This document shows positions 1-11,759 of a DNA stretch of 64,000 bases, piece by piece (position 1 is the first letter of the stretch; each line of letters opens with the position of its first letter). The notes under the pieces are model-generated. The model ran no database searches. It was not told where the DNA came from and saw only the letters and a list, made by a program, of their open reading frames with translations. A program made the position numbers and the translations under genes. This stretch comes from Gonatopus flavifemur (lineage: Eukaryota > Arthropoda > Insecta > Hymenoptera > Dryinidae), in NCBI GenBank assembly GCA_018340375.1, contig JAFFJZ010000002.1, forward strand, positions 20,540,001 to 20,604,000, written 5' to 3'.

Positions 1-1293
1 GTTGGATTACCGAAGAAATGATAACCAAGTATCAGAAGGAGAAGGGACATCCAACAGAGCACTGGTAGCGTTCTAAATTTAGATGAAATCCATTGAATTC
101 ACGTTAATCGATTAATTCTAGTAGAGATAATTGCAAAGTACTTGATCAAAGGAAATACATACAGAATTGATTCATCGAGTATTGACATTCATATCCATAT
201 TCTGAGAATTATTGTTCACTTCATCTGATCTAAAGCACAAGCCAAACATTTCACAGTTCTGGGACGTTCAATTAACCACAGTCTAATTGGCTTTTCTTTC
301 TTTTTTATCAAGTAAATGTTATTCTATATCCAATGAAATTGATTGAAAAGTGAATCGAGAGAAGTAAAAAGTGCATATCACAATGATTCAACCTTGTACG
401 ACTGAACACCGAACTCTTTCAATGAATTGAAAAATTACAAATTGAATACAACGAACTGAGAAATCTCAATATTTTTCAATTCCAGTCCGCAATTATGAAG
501 GTTAGGAATTTGTTGTTCAATGGAGTGAATGTATTTCTTTGTTTACATCACAGAATAACCGAATGTCGAATACACTTTGAACATTCTGGCACTTCCTCCA
601 TTATTCATCTTGATCTTTCTCTTCCGTTCGTTTGTTCTTTCACTCTCCACATTGATTCTTATTTCGATATTCGGATTCCTTCAAATTCACAAGCTCTCTT
701 TCGCAAACACTTGGACTTGCCACACCAAACTGCGCCACCACAAATCTCTTGGGATGAAATTGTCTAGAGATTTGGTTAGGTGTGAATAAAATATTCCGTG
801 TCGATGATGTAGGTAACATTAATCTCTGCTTGGATTTATGGAATTTTGTGATATATTTGTTGCGTGTACGTATACATAAAGTTGTCCGAGGAGAATGCTT
901 CTGAGAAAATGAGAAAGTCGGGAGAGAGTAAGATTTATAACACCGGAGGACGCGAAGTTTCTCTCCTTGTTTCAGAAACTAACGATGTACATTAAATAAA
1001 ATAGGAATGAATAGTTTAATTCGAACAGGAATGTACTTTTTTCAACGAATACACTGTTGGTTGAGCTCGTTGAGAATTTCTAATGATAATGAATCTGTGC
1101 GTGATTTAAGAGGGAAGGGAGAAGATTTCAGTAATTTGGAAAGGATCGAAATCTGTAGGGATTATTCACAATGATTGAATAATGTACGGAAGATTATAAC
1201 TTGCTTCGAAAATATGAATGTTAATAGTACTTTGTATTGGGGATGAATAACCTGTTAACAAATCATTGAATTATATAATCTCCATTTACAATA
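1..1293. other. No clear gene; possible 3' coding end at the edge
   Basis: The first 76 bases are open in plus frame 2 to a TAA at 74-76, and in frame 3 to a TAG at 66-68. Either could be the tail of an upstream gene, but about 24 codons cannot settle it. The rest is AT-rich sequence in which I see no exon, repeat or RNA gene. Confidence 0.3.
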
Positions 1294-1522
1294 CACGGAG
1301 AGAAAAGTATTGCTGGCATAACAAGCGGGTCTGTTACCTACCTGCGCCTACAAAAAAAATTAGCCGTGAGAGCAAGAAAAATTATTGACACAACTGAACT
1401 TTTTTGCTGACATAAACACATTTGTTGATAGAACTAACGTCTTAGCTGCTGTAGTGAATATTTTTGCAAGGGCAACAAATTTCTTTGTAGGCGCTATAGT
1501 AGCAAACCATTTTTTCTCCGTG
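1294..1522. mobile_element. Short inverted-repeat element, CACGGAG family, copy A
   Basis: A 229 bp element that starts CACGGAGAGAAAAG and ends TTTTTTCTCCGTG. It is flanked on both sides by TA, as expected for a 2 bp target duplication. Its interior has AGCAA and GCTG-type words and no coding capacity. A second copy in the same orientation lies at 61220-61445 with roughly 85 percent identity by eye, which fixes both ends. It is non-autonomous; superfamily unassigned. Confidence 0.8.
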
Positions 1523-1573
1523 TATTCTTAGTGATAACGACGTGATCATATGAATTCTTATCATATATCGATA

Positions 1574-1771
1574 AACGGAGAAAAAAGATCTGCTAAAAAG
1601 TACCATACTTTATGGTGTTCGAGCATCAGTCTTTCCCAGATTTTCTTTGGGAAAGTCCAAGCCAGTATGGTACTTTTAGAGGTATTTTCACGTAAATAAT
1701 TTGATCTGTACAAGACTGATGCTCAAACACTATGAAGTATGGTACTTCTTAGCAGACCTTTTTTCTCCGTG
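1574..1771. mobile_element. Foldback element with CACGGAG-type ends
   Basis: A 198 bp element flanked by TA. Its two ends pair over about 60 bases, including AAGTACCATACTT on the left and AAGTATGGTACTT on the right, then GAGCATCAGTCT against AGACTGATGCTC. The outer ends (AACGGAGAAAAAAG and TTTTTTCTCCGTG) match the neighbouring family, but the interior differs. This suggests several families moved by one transposase source. Confidence 0.8.
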
Positions 1772-2099
1772 TAATAGGAAATAACATCATTCTTGACGAT
1801 TTGGTTCAGAACAAGATTATTTCCTATATACAAATCTTGAGATATTTAGATCTTCAAATTTCCTCATCAGTTTCAATACACAGGCATTAAAAAACATTCC
1901 GAAGAAAATCAGTTGATCGTTAAAATAAAGAAATTCTCAATTCCAGTTGGATATTCTGTATTGAGAATTTTTCTGTTCTTTCCAATAAATTCGAATTCCT
2001 GAATAATTCAATCAAAATCATTTGATCAGTTGAATGCATGAATTCTAAAATCGAATTTGATATTTTGAATCCACTGTTATTATTCCGTTTTTTTTCTGA

Positions 2100-3180
2100 T
2101 TGACCATTCTAACCAACAAGACAACGTGATTGGGTGATTCCATTGGAAAAAGTAACCAAGTGGGAGCCCTGCATCAATAACGTGTTTGTATATGAATTCA
2201 GGATTCAATTCCATACATATGCATGTTAAATTTTCGCAATTCCGCCAATGTTGGTCACGGGCAATGGCTTGGTCCAAGCATGACAGCCAAGCGTACACCG
2301 AAAGAATTTTGTTGTAAAAATGATCGTGAAATTCCATTAATCGAAGGACAAGTGAAAATTCTTCAAAAAATTGCTGTGCCGCCTGTAAAAATGAGGAAGT
2401 TTTTAAACAATTGAAAGTGATATTTTTTTATCAATTTTACAAAATATACAGTAATATTTTGAGAAATTCCTACTTGTCCCTCGATCACTGCAATTTCATG
2501 GTAATTTTTGTAATAAAATTCTTTCAGCGTAGGGGATTCATATTGGACCAACATTGATTGACAATAGAGCCCAAGCAGCACCAGGAGGAATTATGATGCG
2601 TACGGTATCCTATGGACACGCATAGAAGGTGATTATCCAAAACAGTCGTATTTGGATGTTCCAAGCATGTTCATATCACATCTGAAACATCCGTGTGCCG
2701 CTTGGGAGGTAGTATCGTGCCTGCGTCCGTAATACAAAGATGGAAAGTATTAAAACAGTGTTGGCGCAAGTTCATGCCAGCATGGGTACAGGATAGAACG
2801 AACATTGGTTTTATAGCAAAAGTTTTGTATCGACCACTCATGGCGGAACCATTGAATCAAGCCTACGCCAACATTGGTGACCTTTAACGACCGTTGCCCC
2901 AGGCGTAAAAATTGAGGCTCGTCAATTGCTAAAACAATCTTACCCAGATAGGAATTGACAAATGGCCCACGGTTGGCCTGATCTTGGGCCAGTTTTGACT
3001 TGTATAGGGCTAGAACCCATCACAAAAAATGGTCCAAGCTTGGTACCCAATATTGCGCCAAAAAACAATACTAAGCATGGCCCAAGGTATCATGATACAT
3101 GTATCATGAGTTTTTTGGAGCTTGGCTCATGTGACCACCCGGACCTGGCCCAAGTTGTGTATATCAACTTTTGACAAGCT
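2100..3180. repeat. Repeat block with nested foldback and GGCCCAAG-type words
   Basis: GCCAATGTTGGTCAC near 2247 is matched in reverse by CCAACATTGGTGACC near 2868, so the block looks like a decayed inverted-repeat element. From 2950 on there are repeated words such as TTGGCCTGATCTTGGGCC and GGCCCAAG. Short ORFs here differ in frame and have no recognisable domain, so I do not call a gene. Confidence 0.45.
2291..2533. repeat. Foldback nested in the repeat block
   Basis: About 86 bases at the left (from 2291) pair with the right end (to about 2533) at roughly 80 percent. Landmarks are GAAAGAATTTTGTTG on the left and ATAAAATTCTTTCAG on the right. Because the arms are inverted copies, each strand has a short ORF with a similar peptide (shared core EGQV). 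The likeness is a by-product of the foldback, not two genes. Confidence 0.65.
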
Positions 3181-3299
3181 TCAACCCGGTTCTTTATACT
3201 TCTTGGAGGAAAAAAATACATCATTCTTCATAAAATTCCATTTATGACATGAAGAATCCATATCATAACAATATTTAATATTGGTACTACTCTGAGATA

Positions 3300-3660
3300 A
3301 TTACAAACATGAAGATGCACGGTATAGGTTCTCAAATAACCAATGATTCTCAATTGGCTCAATATATTGGTTCAACTACTCGTTGTGATGGATTTCATGT
3401 GAAACGTGGTACATATTCTCAAATACCAAATGGTTTTATAATGGGTGGATATTGTTTCGCCATGCTTGGCCACTCGAAATTTTGCAAAGCTCACACCAGT
3501 TGTCAGATTGGCATTTCCTGTGAAACCCGGTGTGTGGTCTGAAATACCCAACGGTTGTATATTAAACCAATATTGTTTCGCAATGCTTGGCAGCCCAATA
3601 TTTTGCCAAACCTGGGCCACTTGTCAGTATTGGTATTCCTTACCTGGGTATCATTCCAGG
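3300..3660. repeat. Degenerate tandem repeat, unit about 125 bp
   Basis: Two units are clear at about 3411-3532 and 3534-3658. Both hold ATTGTTTCGC-ATGCTTGGC, then ATTTTGC-AA, then CACTTGTCAG or CACCAGTTGTCAG, then GGTATTCC or GGCATTTCC. A more decayed unit precedes them from about 3330. I see no coding signal. Confidence 0.6.
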
Positions 3661-3909
3661 CCCCAGTCAGGTAGATTTCTCCAAAGGGTCTGCCAATGCT
3701 CGTCGGAGCTGAGTCGGTTCCTCTTTGATCGGTAGTTCGAATTTATATCGATTTGAATTGAATTTTCTAACCAGGGACTTTTCATTCAAATAATAACATA
3801 AGTTTTGAAAATTGGATCTTCTTTGAATTAAATTTTGGAATTATACCGTAATGAAATGTGCAAGAACCCTTGAAGTTTTCTTTTCCTTTCCCTCTCATCT
3901 TTTCGTTAA

Positions 3910-4290
3910 ATGAAAATGTCCTTACCCTTAGGTATCTTTAATTTTCTCGAGTATATTTTACGAAATAGGGTAGAAGAGTGTGTAGTTCATCGCAAAAGGT
4001 ATCTTGAAGAATATTCAGTACCGAAAAGGTTAAATCGTGTTAGAAATTACCAAGATTACATTGATCCTCTCGTTGATGAATATGGAGGTGAAAGGATTCC
4101 CCGCCAGCAAGTTCTTTCAAACATAAATTTTTCGAGGGAGATGTGTTTGAAGACATGGAATAACTTATATACCTGGCAGAGAAATTTGTTGGGTCAGCTG
4201 GAGGAAAAAAATTCTCTCATCAAACATGAAAGTGTGGAGATGGAACGTGAATCACCGGAACGTGAAAAAGACTCGAAGAAGGAAAATTGA
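3910..4290 (+). CDS. Unrecognised 126-aa protein, possible small gene
   Basis: An intact ORF from ATG 3910 to TGA 4288-4290. An in-frame TAA lies directly before the ATG, so the frame starts there unless spliced. The product is charged, with a Glu/Arg/Lys-rich C-terminal third (about residues 95-126) that may be helical, and a hydrophobic stretch near residues 5-17. No known domain is evident. AATAAA sits at 4294-4299, only a few bases past the stop. A pyrimidine-rich tract precedes the ATG, and TTAG at 3929-3932 could be a splice acceptor, so this may instead be a terminal exon starting at 3933. The surroundings are repeats, so a domesticated or relict ORF is also possible. Confidence 0.4.
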   Translation: MKMSLPLGIFNFLEYILRNRVEECVVHRKRYLEEYSVPKRLNRVRNYQDYIDPLVDEYGGERIPRQQVLSNINFSREMCLKTWNNLYTWQRNLLGQLEEKNSLIKHESVEMERESPEREKDSKKEN

Positions 4291-4801
4291 TGAAATAAAT
4301 GTGACTCATTCATTATCAAATGTTTTTAGTTATTTAAAATTTCACGACACATTACAAACGTGTCGATAGTGTTGCGAATGCCTATGGATGTTGATAGGAA
4401 CTTTTTTAGTTGGAAGATCAGCAGGATACATGTGTAGTCGGAGTTGACGCGTTTAAATCACGGAGAAAAGAGTACATACAAATTTATGAGTCACACAGGA
4501 ACTATGGAATGATACAGTATTTCAGGTATGGAATATTCAAGACGCAGTATCTACACGAAGAGAAAAATTTGTTAATCTAATAATTCGCTGCCATAGTTGA
4601 CTGGATTGCTGGGAGAGCAACATGAGTAACTGAAAAATGTTCTTTAAGTTTGAATCGTTTATAGAAACGAATCGAAAATTCGACCCACAAAATTTGATCA
4701 ATCATCGTTATTCATCATTAAAAAGAGTCAACCTTCTTTTGAGCATCAAATGTGCATTTTAACGTCCAATGTTTCGATCACCTGCTGATCATTCTCAAGG
4801 C

Positions 4802-4824
4802 AGTGTCATCTTAGAGATGACACT
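4802..4824. repeat. Short perfect hairpin
   Basis: AGTGTCATCT (4802-4811) pairs exactly with AGATGACACT (4815-4824) around a 3-base loop. Known functions do not fit; it is probably an internal part of a local repeat. Confidence 0.6.
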
Positions 4825-4873
4825 TGGCAGTTATCGCGTTTCCCCGTAGTCATATTTCGGAAAGGGTAGGAAA

Positions 4874-5005
4874 ATTATGAATTGGTGAAAGTGCTCAAGA
4901 AATAAAGAAAAAATCGATCGAAACGTTGATCGCAGCTGATGGAAACGTAGATGACTCCTTTTAATTTTTTTCTCTATTTCTTGAGCACTGACATCAATTT
5001 ATAAT
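4874..5005. repeat. Foldback with 40 bp arms
   Basis: The arms 4874-4914 and about 4965-5005 pair with few mismatches. The core is GTGCTCAAGAAATAAAG on the left and TATTTCTTGAGCAC on the right, with a loop of about 50 bases. Confidence 0.65.
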
Positions 5006-5360
5006 CGTTATTTATCATCTCGAATGAATTCTTTATGATTTTCTGCAACTGAAAGCGTTGATCGCACGATTTTGGGTCTTCAACAGCTGAATAGTCCGTT
5101 ATTAGATGATGAATTCGTGTCAATGAACAATTCAAACTCCAGCAGCTTAATGAAACAGCGAATTTTCCGCTGGACTAGCAAAACTTCCAGTATTATATGC
5201 AAAATAGCAAACGAATTTCGCTGCAGTCGTAAGAACGACGTCGTCGAAATTTTGGCTGTCACAGTCAACAACTAGTGTCACGGCAAAGAATTCGCTGCTC
5301 CAGCGGAAGATATCCAGGAAAATCAGATTTCGCTGTAACGACGATTTTTTTTTCTCTCTG

Positions 5361-7670
5361 CAATTCAATTTCCGATTCCTCAAGAACAGATGGATTACGA
5401 TAATCCAGAAGAAATGGTACAAGAATAGAACGGTATACGATACAACCGTTATCCACGTGTTGTATTCTACGTTTGGTGCAAGAACACATTTTTTTGTCAT
5501 TCTCTTACATTATTTTTTTTTCTCTTCGGTTGTTTGTGACTGGATCCTTTCAACTTAGCTGCACGACTCGCATTCCCATTCGTATGCAGAGACTCTTAAG
5601 GAGTTGCAACTGAAATGCAGTCACGTACCATAGGGTGCCAGAGCTTCGTGGGCAGAATTGCATTTCCACTTCCTTTTTTTCCGCCTCTTCTCTCCTCTCT
5701 CTCATGATTTTTTTCCCTCCTTGCGGTTCTATCCTCGAAGATTCTCACCAAAAGATGAAATCAATTTCGACAGATTCGAAACTTCTCGAAGATCGATCCG
5801 CTCGGTGAATATACACCGACCAAGTTACGTGCGTATGTACAAGAACCGTCGAGGATCTGAAAAACGAATTGTGAGATTTATAATACGACCCTGGCAGCAC
5901 TAGAACGTTTGGAATATTCCATGAGAGAACATGCATAGAATATTACCGCACGTAAGAACGTTCTAGACACATCCATAGAATAATCTAAATATTCTTGCGC
6001 TGCACGGCTGGGGTATCATATTCATAACGATAACATATCTCATTGACCAAAACTTCATTGCAAAATGATTCGGTAGATTTTTTTCTTTCATTCTTTAAAA
6101 ACAAATCCCGCACATCCATCATTTGAATACCATTATATTCGGAAGGAACCTTTCACATGAAACCTATACTCCGAGAGAATCGTATTTTGTTACTCGCCAT
6201 TTCAAACTTTTTCAAATCGAATTCCGACGTGTTCATGAAAAACGATGGAATTGAGATATCGAAGAAGAATATAATCTCACGGATAAAAGTATAATGTGTG
6301 AATATATATTATTCGAGTTCCATTTCCCACGGATGTGATAGCTTATCATTGAAACCGAAGAATGTATAATCGGAAAATCCAATACCATTCGATTTCATCC
6401 CATAAATTTGTATAATATAAGCACGCCTCATATATTATTCGATAAGGAATGAGTCGTATGTGGTACGAGACTCTCTCTCTACTCCTCGAAGAGAGGAAGG
6501 GAGAGAAAGTGAAAACGGTTAGAAGCAATCGATATATCGGGGATAACAAATACAGTGGACCTTGAAATAAAATATTTCAACTCACTTGCCGTTTGCCTTT
6601 TTTCCATTTCCCCTTCCCTTTTCACCTACCTTTTGCCCCCTCACGTTCTCCATCGACGATATAAATTGCAATGAAAAGAGAACAATATCCATTTTCACGG
6701 TAGATATTTCATCTTCCTAGAATTCATTTCAATGATCTACTGAATTTTTTTTCATCCTTTCTTCCTTTCCAAGAAATGTCTGTACCGAGATCACGATTAA
6801 CATTTTTATTAACCAAAAAGAGGAAATTGAAGTAATATACGGATCGTGTGCTGAAATAGTTTGGTATTATTTCGTTTTTCACTTGCTGTACCGAGTAATG
6901 AAATAAAATATTGTCGCACAAAGGGAATAAATGAATGAACAATTCATTTGTTTATAGAATACAGAGTTCACATTATTTCCACGTAATTTCATGAAAGTTC
7001 ACACAGTTGAAATATTCCTTGGATAGGTTAATCAATTATCACCCGGGGAAAAGGATGTGAGCTCGATTTGGAGAGTTAATCAATTAGCTGTGTTATCAAT
7101 TGATGATATTATAGTATCAATTTTCTAATAATCCAACGGTCTGAAACTTTTCACTCAACGATATTAAATATTCCAGCATGCTAAAGTCTTTGCGCCTCGA
7201 CTAATCGATTGTAAAGTAGAAAATCCATTGATGCGTTGGAGAATTTCGTATGGATTGAAATTGTATTCGTTTCACATATTGTTATTCAAAATCATTTTGT
7301 TAATTTATATTTCCAATTCAATGAACAAATGGAAATTCTCCATGAAGATTTATAATCACTTTACAAATCGTGATCGAGAATATTGAATTGAGTTGAATGT
7401 TATGAAAACAGAAACAAATCACTATTCCGTTTATCCACGTGTTTATTTTTAAAGAGAATCATTCAATGTGAATTTCTGTGAAATATTCAAACCATGGATC
7501 GGGAATCATTTTGTACTTTAGAAAATCTCATGTGTTACTAGAAGTTTATGAAATTAACTAAAATTAAATTTTGTCATAATTAACGCCTCACAACAATATA
7601 CAAAACTCCTTGCTTTTATCTGTCTCGAGAAGAACGATCCTGAAAAAATCTAAGTAAAAATGTAACGTCA
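5361..7670. other. No gene seen
   Basis: AT-rich sequence with pyrimidine-rich runs near 5690-5740 and 6590-6640. The short ORFs here show no domain, splice context or codon pattern that I trust. Confidence 0.4.
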
Positions 7671-7872
7671 AGCTTGCAAAGATATTGGATTAAATTCAGA
7701 GAGATTTGGTCAAAGTCTTTTGGCAAAGTATGTGGTATGGAACTCTCCCAACCTCTTAAAATACTTTCCCTCGGTCTCTTAAAAGTATATCAGAATCTAA
7801 ACTTCGTTCCCATACTTTGTGGAAAGTCTTTTGCAAGATTTTTCTCAATTTAATTCAATATCTCCGCAATCT
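7671..7872. repeat. Foldback element of about 200 bp
   Basis: The left arm from 7671 (GCTTGCAAAGATATTGGATT, then CAAAGTATG near 7725) pairs with the right arm ending near 7872 (CATACTTTG, then AATTCAATATCTCCGCAATC). The pairing is imperfect over about 65 bases. No product. Confidence 0.6.
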
Positions 7873-8049
7873 TTCTATTACAAATTTCTGTATGAAACTT
7901 CAATTACTTGTGAAATTTCATGAGGTTTCGAATAAATATGAAAGGAAAATTCAGGAACCAAATCGCACTATGATTCAGCTAGAAATGTCACTCTTTGGCA
8001 TCTCAGGCTCTGCTTTGGGCCAAGTTAGGGCCTCTGATGGCTCAATTTG

Positions 8050-9073
8050 CACTGTAAAAAAAAGTTCATCGGAAAATTCCAGTAAATGTACTGGAAGTTA
8101 TTAACCTGTGCAGAAATTCAGTACAAATGTTATGGAATTTTAGCATCACAACTGGAAATTTCCTGAGCCTCAGTACTGGAATTTTTCAGTACACAAACTG
8201 GACTTTTCCAGGACATTTACTGAAAAATTGATGCTGAAAATATTCATGGAAATTGAAAAAAAAAATTGCGCTCATACAAAGTGATTTTGCACGGTCCTTG
8301 TGTTCCAAGATGATGGAGGAACGTGATCGTTCATCTGGATGGACAGAAAGTCATGTCTACCTAACGGAATTTGAACCCTGCACTCTTCTACCTGCCTACC
8401 AACTGAAACCTAAGACCTAACCGATGAGCTATAGCGCGACATGCTGGGAGGCCAGCTTGGGTTACTATATATGCTCCATTTCTAGAATACACATAGGAAG
8501 AAGTCTTCGAAAAACCTCATATAACAATTTCGTTTGCTACAATCACAATTATTATTCAAAATCTCAATCAAGAAATGCTTAATATAAAGCCTTGAAATTT
8601 TTCCTGCCAGCAATGACGGAGTCCAACAGAAGTGGGAAATTTCAGTACAACATAGATTAAATTTCAGCATAACTGGAACATTCCATTGCATAACAACTGG
8701 GAAATTCCATCACACGACCTGAAAATTGCAGTTCACAACCTGTATAATTCCAGTATACCAACGATTGGGGTTTTTTTCTAAATTCGAAATTTTTTCCAAG
8801 TCTTTATTGAGGGGATATTTTTTTCTGGTGCACAAGAACTGTAAAATTCTAGTACGAGCCAGTAAAATTTTCGTGAAATCATGGCAAAATTTCAGTACAC
8901 CATCCCAATCTTGAAAATTCCAGTACAAGGACTGAATTTTCAGTTATGCTTGGTAAATTTTCAGTACCGTACCAACAAAACGTCTGTACATACACTGGAA
9001 TATTCATATTCCAGTCCTAGCACTGGAAATTTCCAGTCCAGTTGCACAGTGAATTTCCAGTTTTTTTACAGTG
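8050..9073. mobile_element. CACTGTAAAA-ended element with CCAGTAC-rich interior
   Basis: A 1,024 bp element that starts CACTGTAAAAAAAAG and ends TTTTTTTACAGTG, flanked by TG on both sides (2 bp target duplication). The interior is full of degenerate ACTGGAAATTTCC and CCAGTAC words in both orientations. A tRNA-derived SINE has inserted near the left end. A shorter element with the same ends lies at 29109-29329. No transposase frame is present. Confidence 0.75.
8260..8460 (-). mobile_element. tRNA-derived SINE
   Basis: Read on the minus strand, this has a Pol III A box TAGCTCATCGGTTAGG (plus positions 8416-8431) and a B box GGTTCAAATTCC (8366-8377). A tRNA-like acceptor start GTCGCGC lies upstream of the A box. 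The boxes are about 54 bases apart, a little wide for a true tRNA, and there is no pairing 3' acceptor strand. A unique tail runs down to a T-rich stretch near 8260. The outer limits are approximate. Confidence 0.7.
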
Positions 9074-9129
9074 TGGTGAAAGGGCAATTTCTAGCTGGGA
9101 ATGGTTCATATCAGCATAGTAGAAATTGA

Positions 9130-11624
9130 AAACTCAATGATATGTAATTGAATTCATAATTTAATCACCAAGAATTGAGAATATCATTCTCAAACGTACT
9201 TGAAAAATAAATTAAATTTTTGACAGGGTAGGGATGGAAATTAGCAAATGTGAAACATAAGAGAGCAAAACGCGAACAGAGAGGTTAATAATTGGGGAAT
9301 GAGAGGGATATTAATTGTACGTACGAATATATATTACACTGATGATTTCAACATTTCACTTACTCGAGCATAGAACAAATAGTCCTTGCGTCTTTTTATT
9401 CTTCGCTCATGTGTTGAAAATGATACGAACGTGACATAAAAACGGATGGGGATGAATAGATAAATACAAAGAGAGTACATAGCAGGAAGATGAAATTGTT
9501 TAATGATAATACATCGGAGCTTATTGCAACATGAAACGCAGCACATGTTTCGTCTGAAGAAAATATTACACCTTTGCGTTATGATCCTGATTATCATAAT
9601 GGCACACGTGTTTGAAATGATAAACAAATCTGGCACTTGAAGCTGTGATGTCTGTTCTAGATATTTTCTTGATTATCTAAAATAATGTGCATTTATAACG
9701 TACGTTTAATCCTTCTTCCACAGCGCTGTGTAAATATCCGACACATATTTTTCACCATTATTATATTTCTCCTTTGGAATAATATTCTACACGATGGTAT
9801 AAAATTCAATCTTGAGAAAATCTTCATGTTATCGTAGACGAAACTGTTGAATAGTGAAACTTTTTCCCACTCTTCGGTACACAAAAATCAAAACTGGAAT
9901 AATTCACCTTCGATATCGAGTTATTAATTCATCGAACTCATGTCTCCACCCTCTAGTCCCATTATCTCAAAGATTTTAGATCTCCATTCTGCGTTCCATC
10001 GCAACGTATTCTCCTCTGTTTTACAGTTCATAAATTTCATTTCTTATCGAATCGCTCGTTCAGCGGGATTTATGAGTCGCAGTTATTCATTTTCCTTTCT
10101 ATTTCTTCTTCCTTTGTCTTTCTCTTTCTCTTACCCACGCCCCACTTTCATCGTTAAAATTGATACCGTCTGATTTGTTTTCTATATTCCAGAACGAAAA
10201 ATATCTTGAAAGAAGGAAAAAATGAATAGTGAATTCTAAGCGAGGGGTATGTGATTTTTTTTATCACGAAATGTTTTTGCATAAAAAGCGAATGAGTATA
10301 GCAGATAATTCAAATGAAAAGTTGTTACCCTTACGTCATTGCGAAAACACAATCCTTATTTTTTCCTCCTTGCTGTTCCCCCTTTGTCGTTCGGAGAGGA
10401 GGATTTTTCGCCTGATCGGCCGTATCGTAACAAGACTTGTTACGCAAGACACGACTTATTTCTCGAACGATATGTATGCTGCAATGCTCTTCCGGGGATG
10501 TTGTGTACGTATATACGTATCGACGCGAAGATGGTATATTCGTATGCGCCTCTATATAAGAGACGGAACGAACGCTAGAAAATTTACGGAGCAGAAGAAT
10601 TGAAAGCCCAAAGGTCCTCTTCCTTTCTCCAACACCTGAAGAGATCTAGAGGTATGGTAGAGAACTTCTCGAGTCCCCTTGGTGTATACATGATGCGGGA
10701 GAAGGACAAGAAGATGAGGAGAAATGAGTTGGAGAAGGGGGAAAGGGATGAATAACCAGGAATAAACTAAGGGCAAGCACGCCACAACTCGAGCTTGGAG
10801 TTCCATGCTTGGGAGATACTGGAAACGATAAAGAGAGGTGCCGAGAAATTTAGAAATGTAGGAAAAGAAAGACGTCGGCAGAGGGTGGCATAAATTGTGG
10901 ATAGAATATTGTAAATCCGGGCACCGGTGAACCGAGAAAGTAGTTTCCCCCGAGCATCCGGAAATATATATATTGTAACCTCTGAAAATTCTTGTCATCC
11001 TATTCGCGGCTACTCAACGGAATCGACATTGATTTTTCATTTTGCTACGGTTATCGTGACTCGAGAGTCGTGAGAGAAATGAGAGACTAGATATGTCTTA
11101 TTTTTCTCTTCAAAATATAGCCAGGCGTGAGGGATATGATGTTTTTCTTGTGTATCGAGATACGTCACCTAAAAGGTATTGATAGACGCAAATGTTTCTT
11201 CCGTGACAAATAGGGAATATAATTCAACGAATTGCAAATCTCTCGCAAAAGGATTTCCATTTGAAATTTGCAATGTTGTCCTGCAAAATATATAACGACA
11301 AATTGATGAATATTGACAAGGATTCAGTTTATTTTATCATTAAATTATTCGATGAACGACTATTTGATATTTTTCCATCGATGTACATAAATATATTTCA
11401 AATACTCGTTCGATACATTGAATATTCATTCACACATCAGTCAAAAAATAACCTCTAACGAATTATATATCATATTTCATGCAGAAGTTCTAATTGAAAT
11501 TTCATTCAAATAGCCAGTATTTTGATACGTACGTATTTCGATTGTACGTACGAGAAAGTTTAGATGCATATATATATGAAAAAAATATGAACTCACGCGG
11601 CACTATCGTTGTTTGATGTTACAG
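9130..11624. other. No gene seen
   Basis: This should contain or follow the missing upstream exon(s) of the CUB gene, but I found no segment with CUB-like residues and a donor in the right phase. A CG-richer stretch lies at about 10380-10940. The ORFs on both strands there look incidental. Confidence 0.4.
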
Positions 11625-11759
11625 TGCAGCGAACTGCCAATCGACGATCGAAATATTCGATGGACCACCGGAAAGCAGTATGGACGGATCCGCCAAATCC
11701 ATAGGTAGAATCTGTAGCCCTGCGCAAAGGTTACCAAGGGAATTCGTACACCGAGATAA
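11625..11759 (+). CDS. CUB gene, first visible exon
   Basis: The acceptor is TTACAG at 11619-11624; a second AG at 11628-11629 is possible. The donor is GTAAGT from 11760. The exon gives the second half of CUB 1: a cysteine (NCQ), the strand motif IEIFDGP, and IGRICSP. The first nucleotide completes a codon from an upstream exon. The exon ends with two bases of a Lys codon that the next exon completes. Confidence 0.8.

Larger units (their letters stand above)
4458..5360. repeat. Fragments of the GCTGTCACAGC-type repeat family
   Basis: A CACGGAGAAAAG end lies at about 4456-4467. A segment with GCTGCCATAGTTGACTGG follows near 4591. From 5070 come GCAAAATAGCAAACGAATTT, GGCTGTCACAG and GATATCCAGGAAAATCAGA, as in the better copies at 15646-16213 and 62204-62544. 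The copies are broken, and the short ORFs on both strands are not real genes. Confidence 0.6.

Noticed and set aside
3300..3660. CRISPR-like array
   Set aside because: The repeats are long, degenerate and directly tandem, without unique spacers, in a eukaryotic genome.
8341..8441. Intact tRNA gene
   Set aside because: The A and B boxes are too far apart and the acceptor ends do not pair, so a SINE head fits better.
10229..10603. 124-codon ORF and the 148-codon minus-strand ORF at 10552-10998
   Set aside because: They overlap in part and lie in CG-richer intergenic sequence. Neither has a domain or a splice context.
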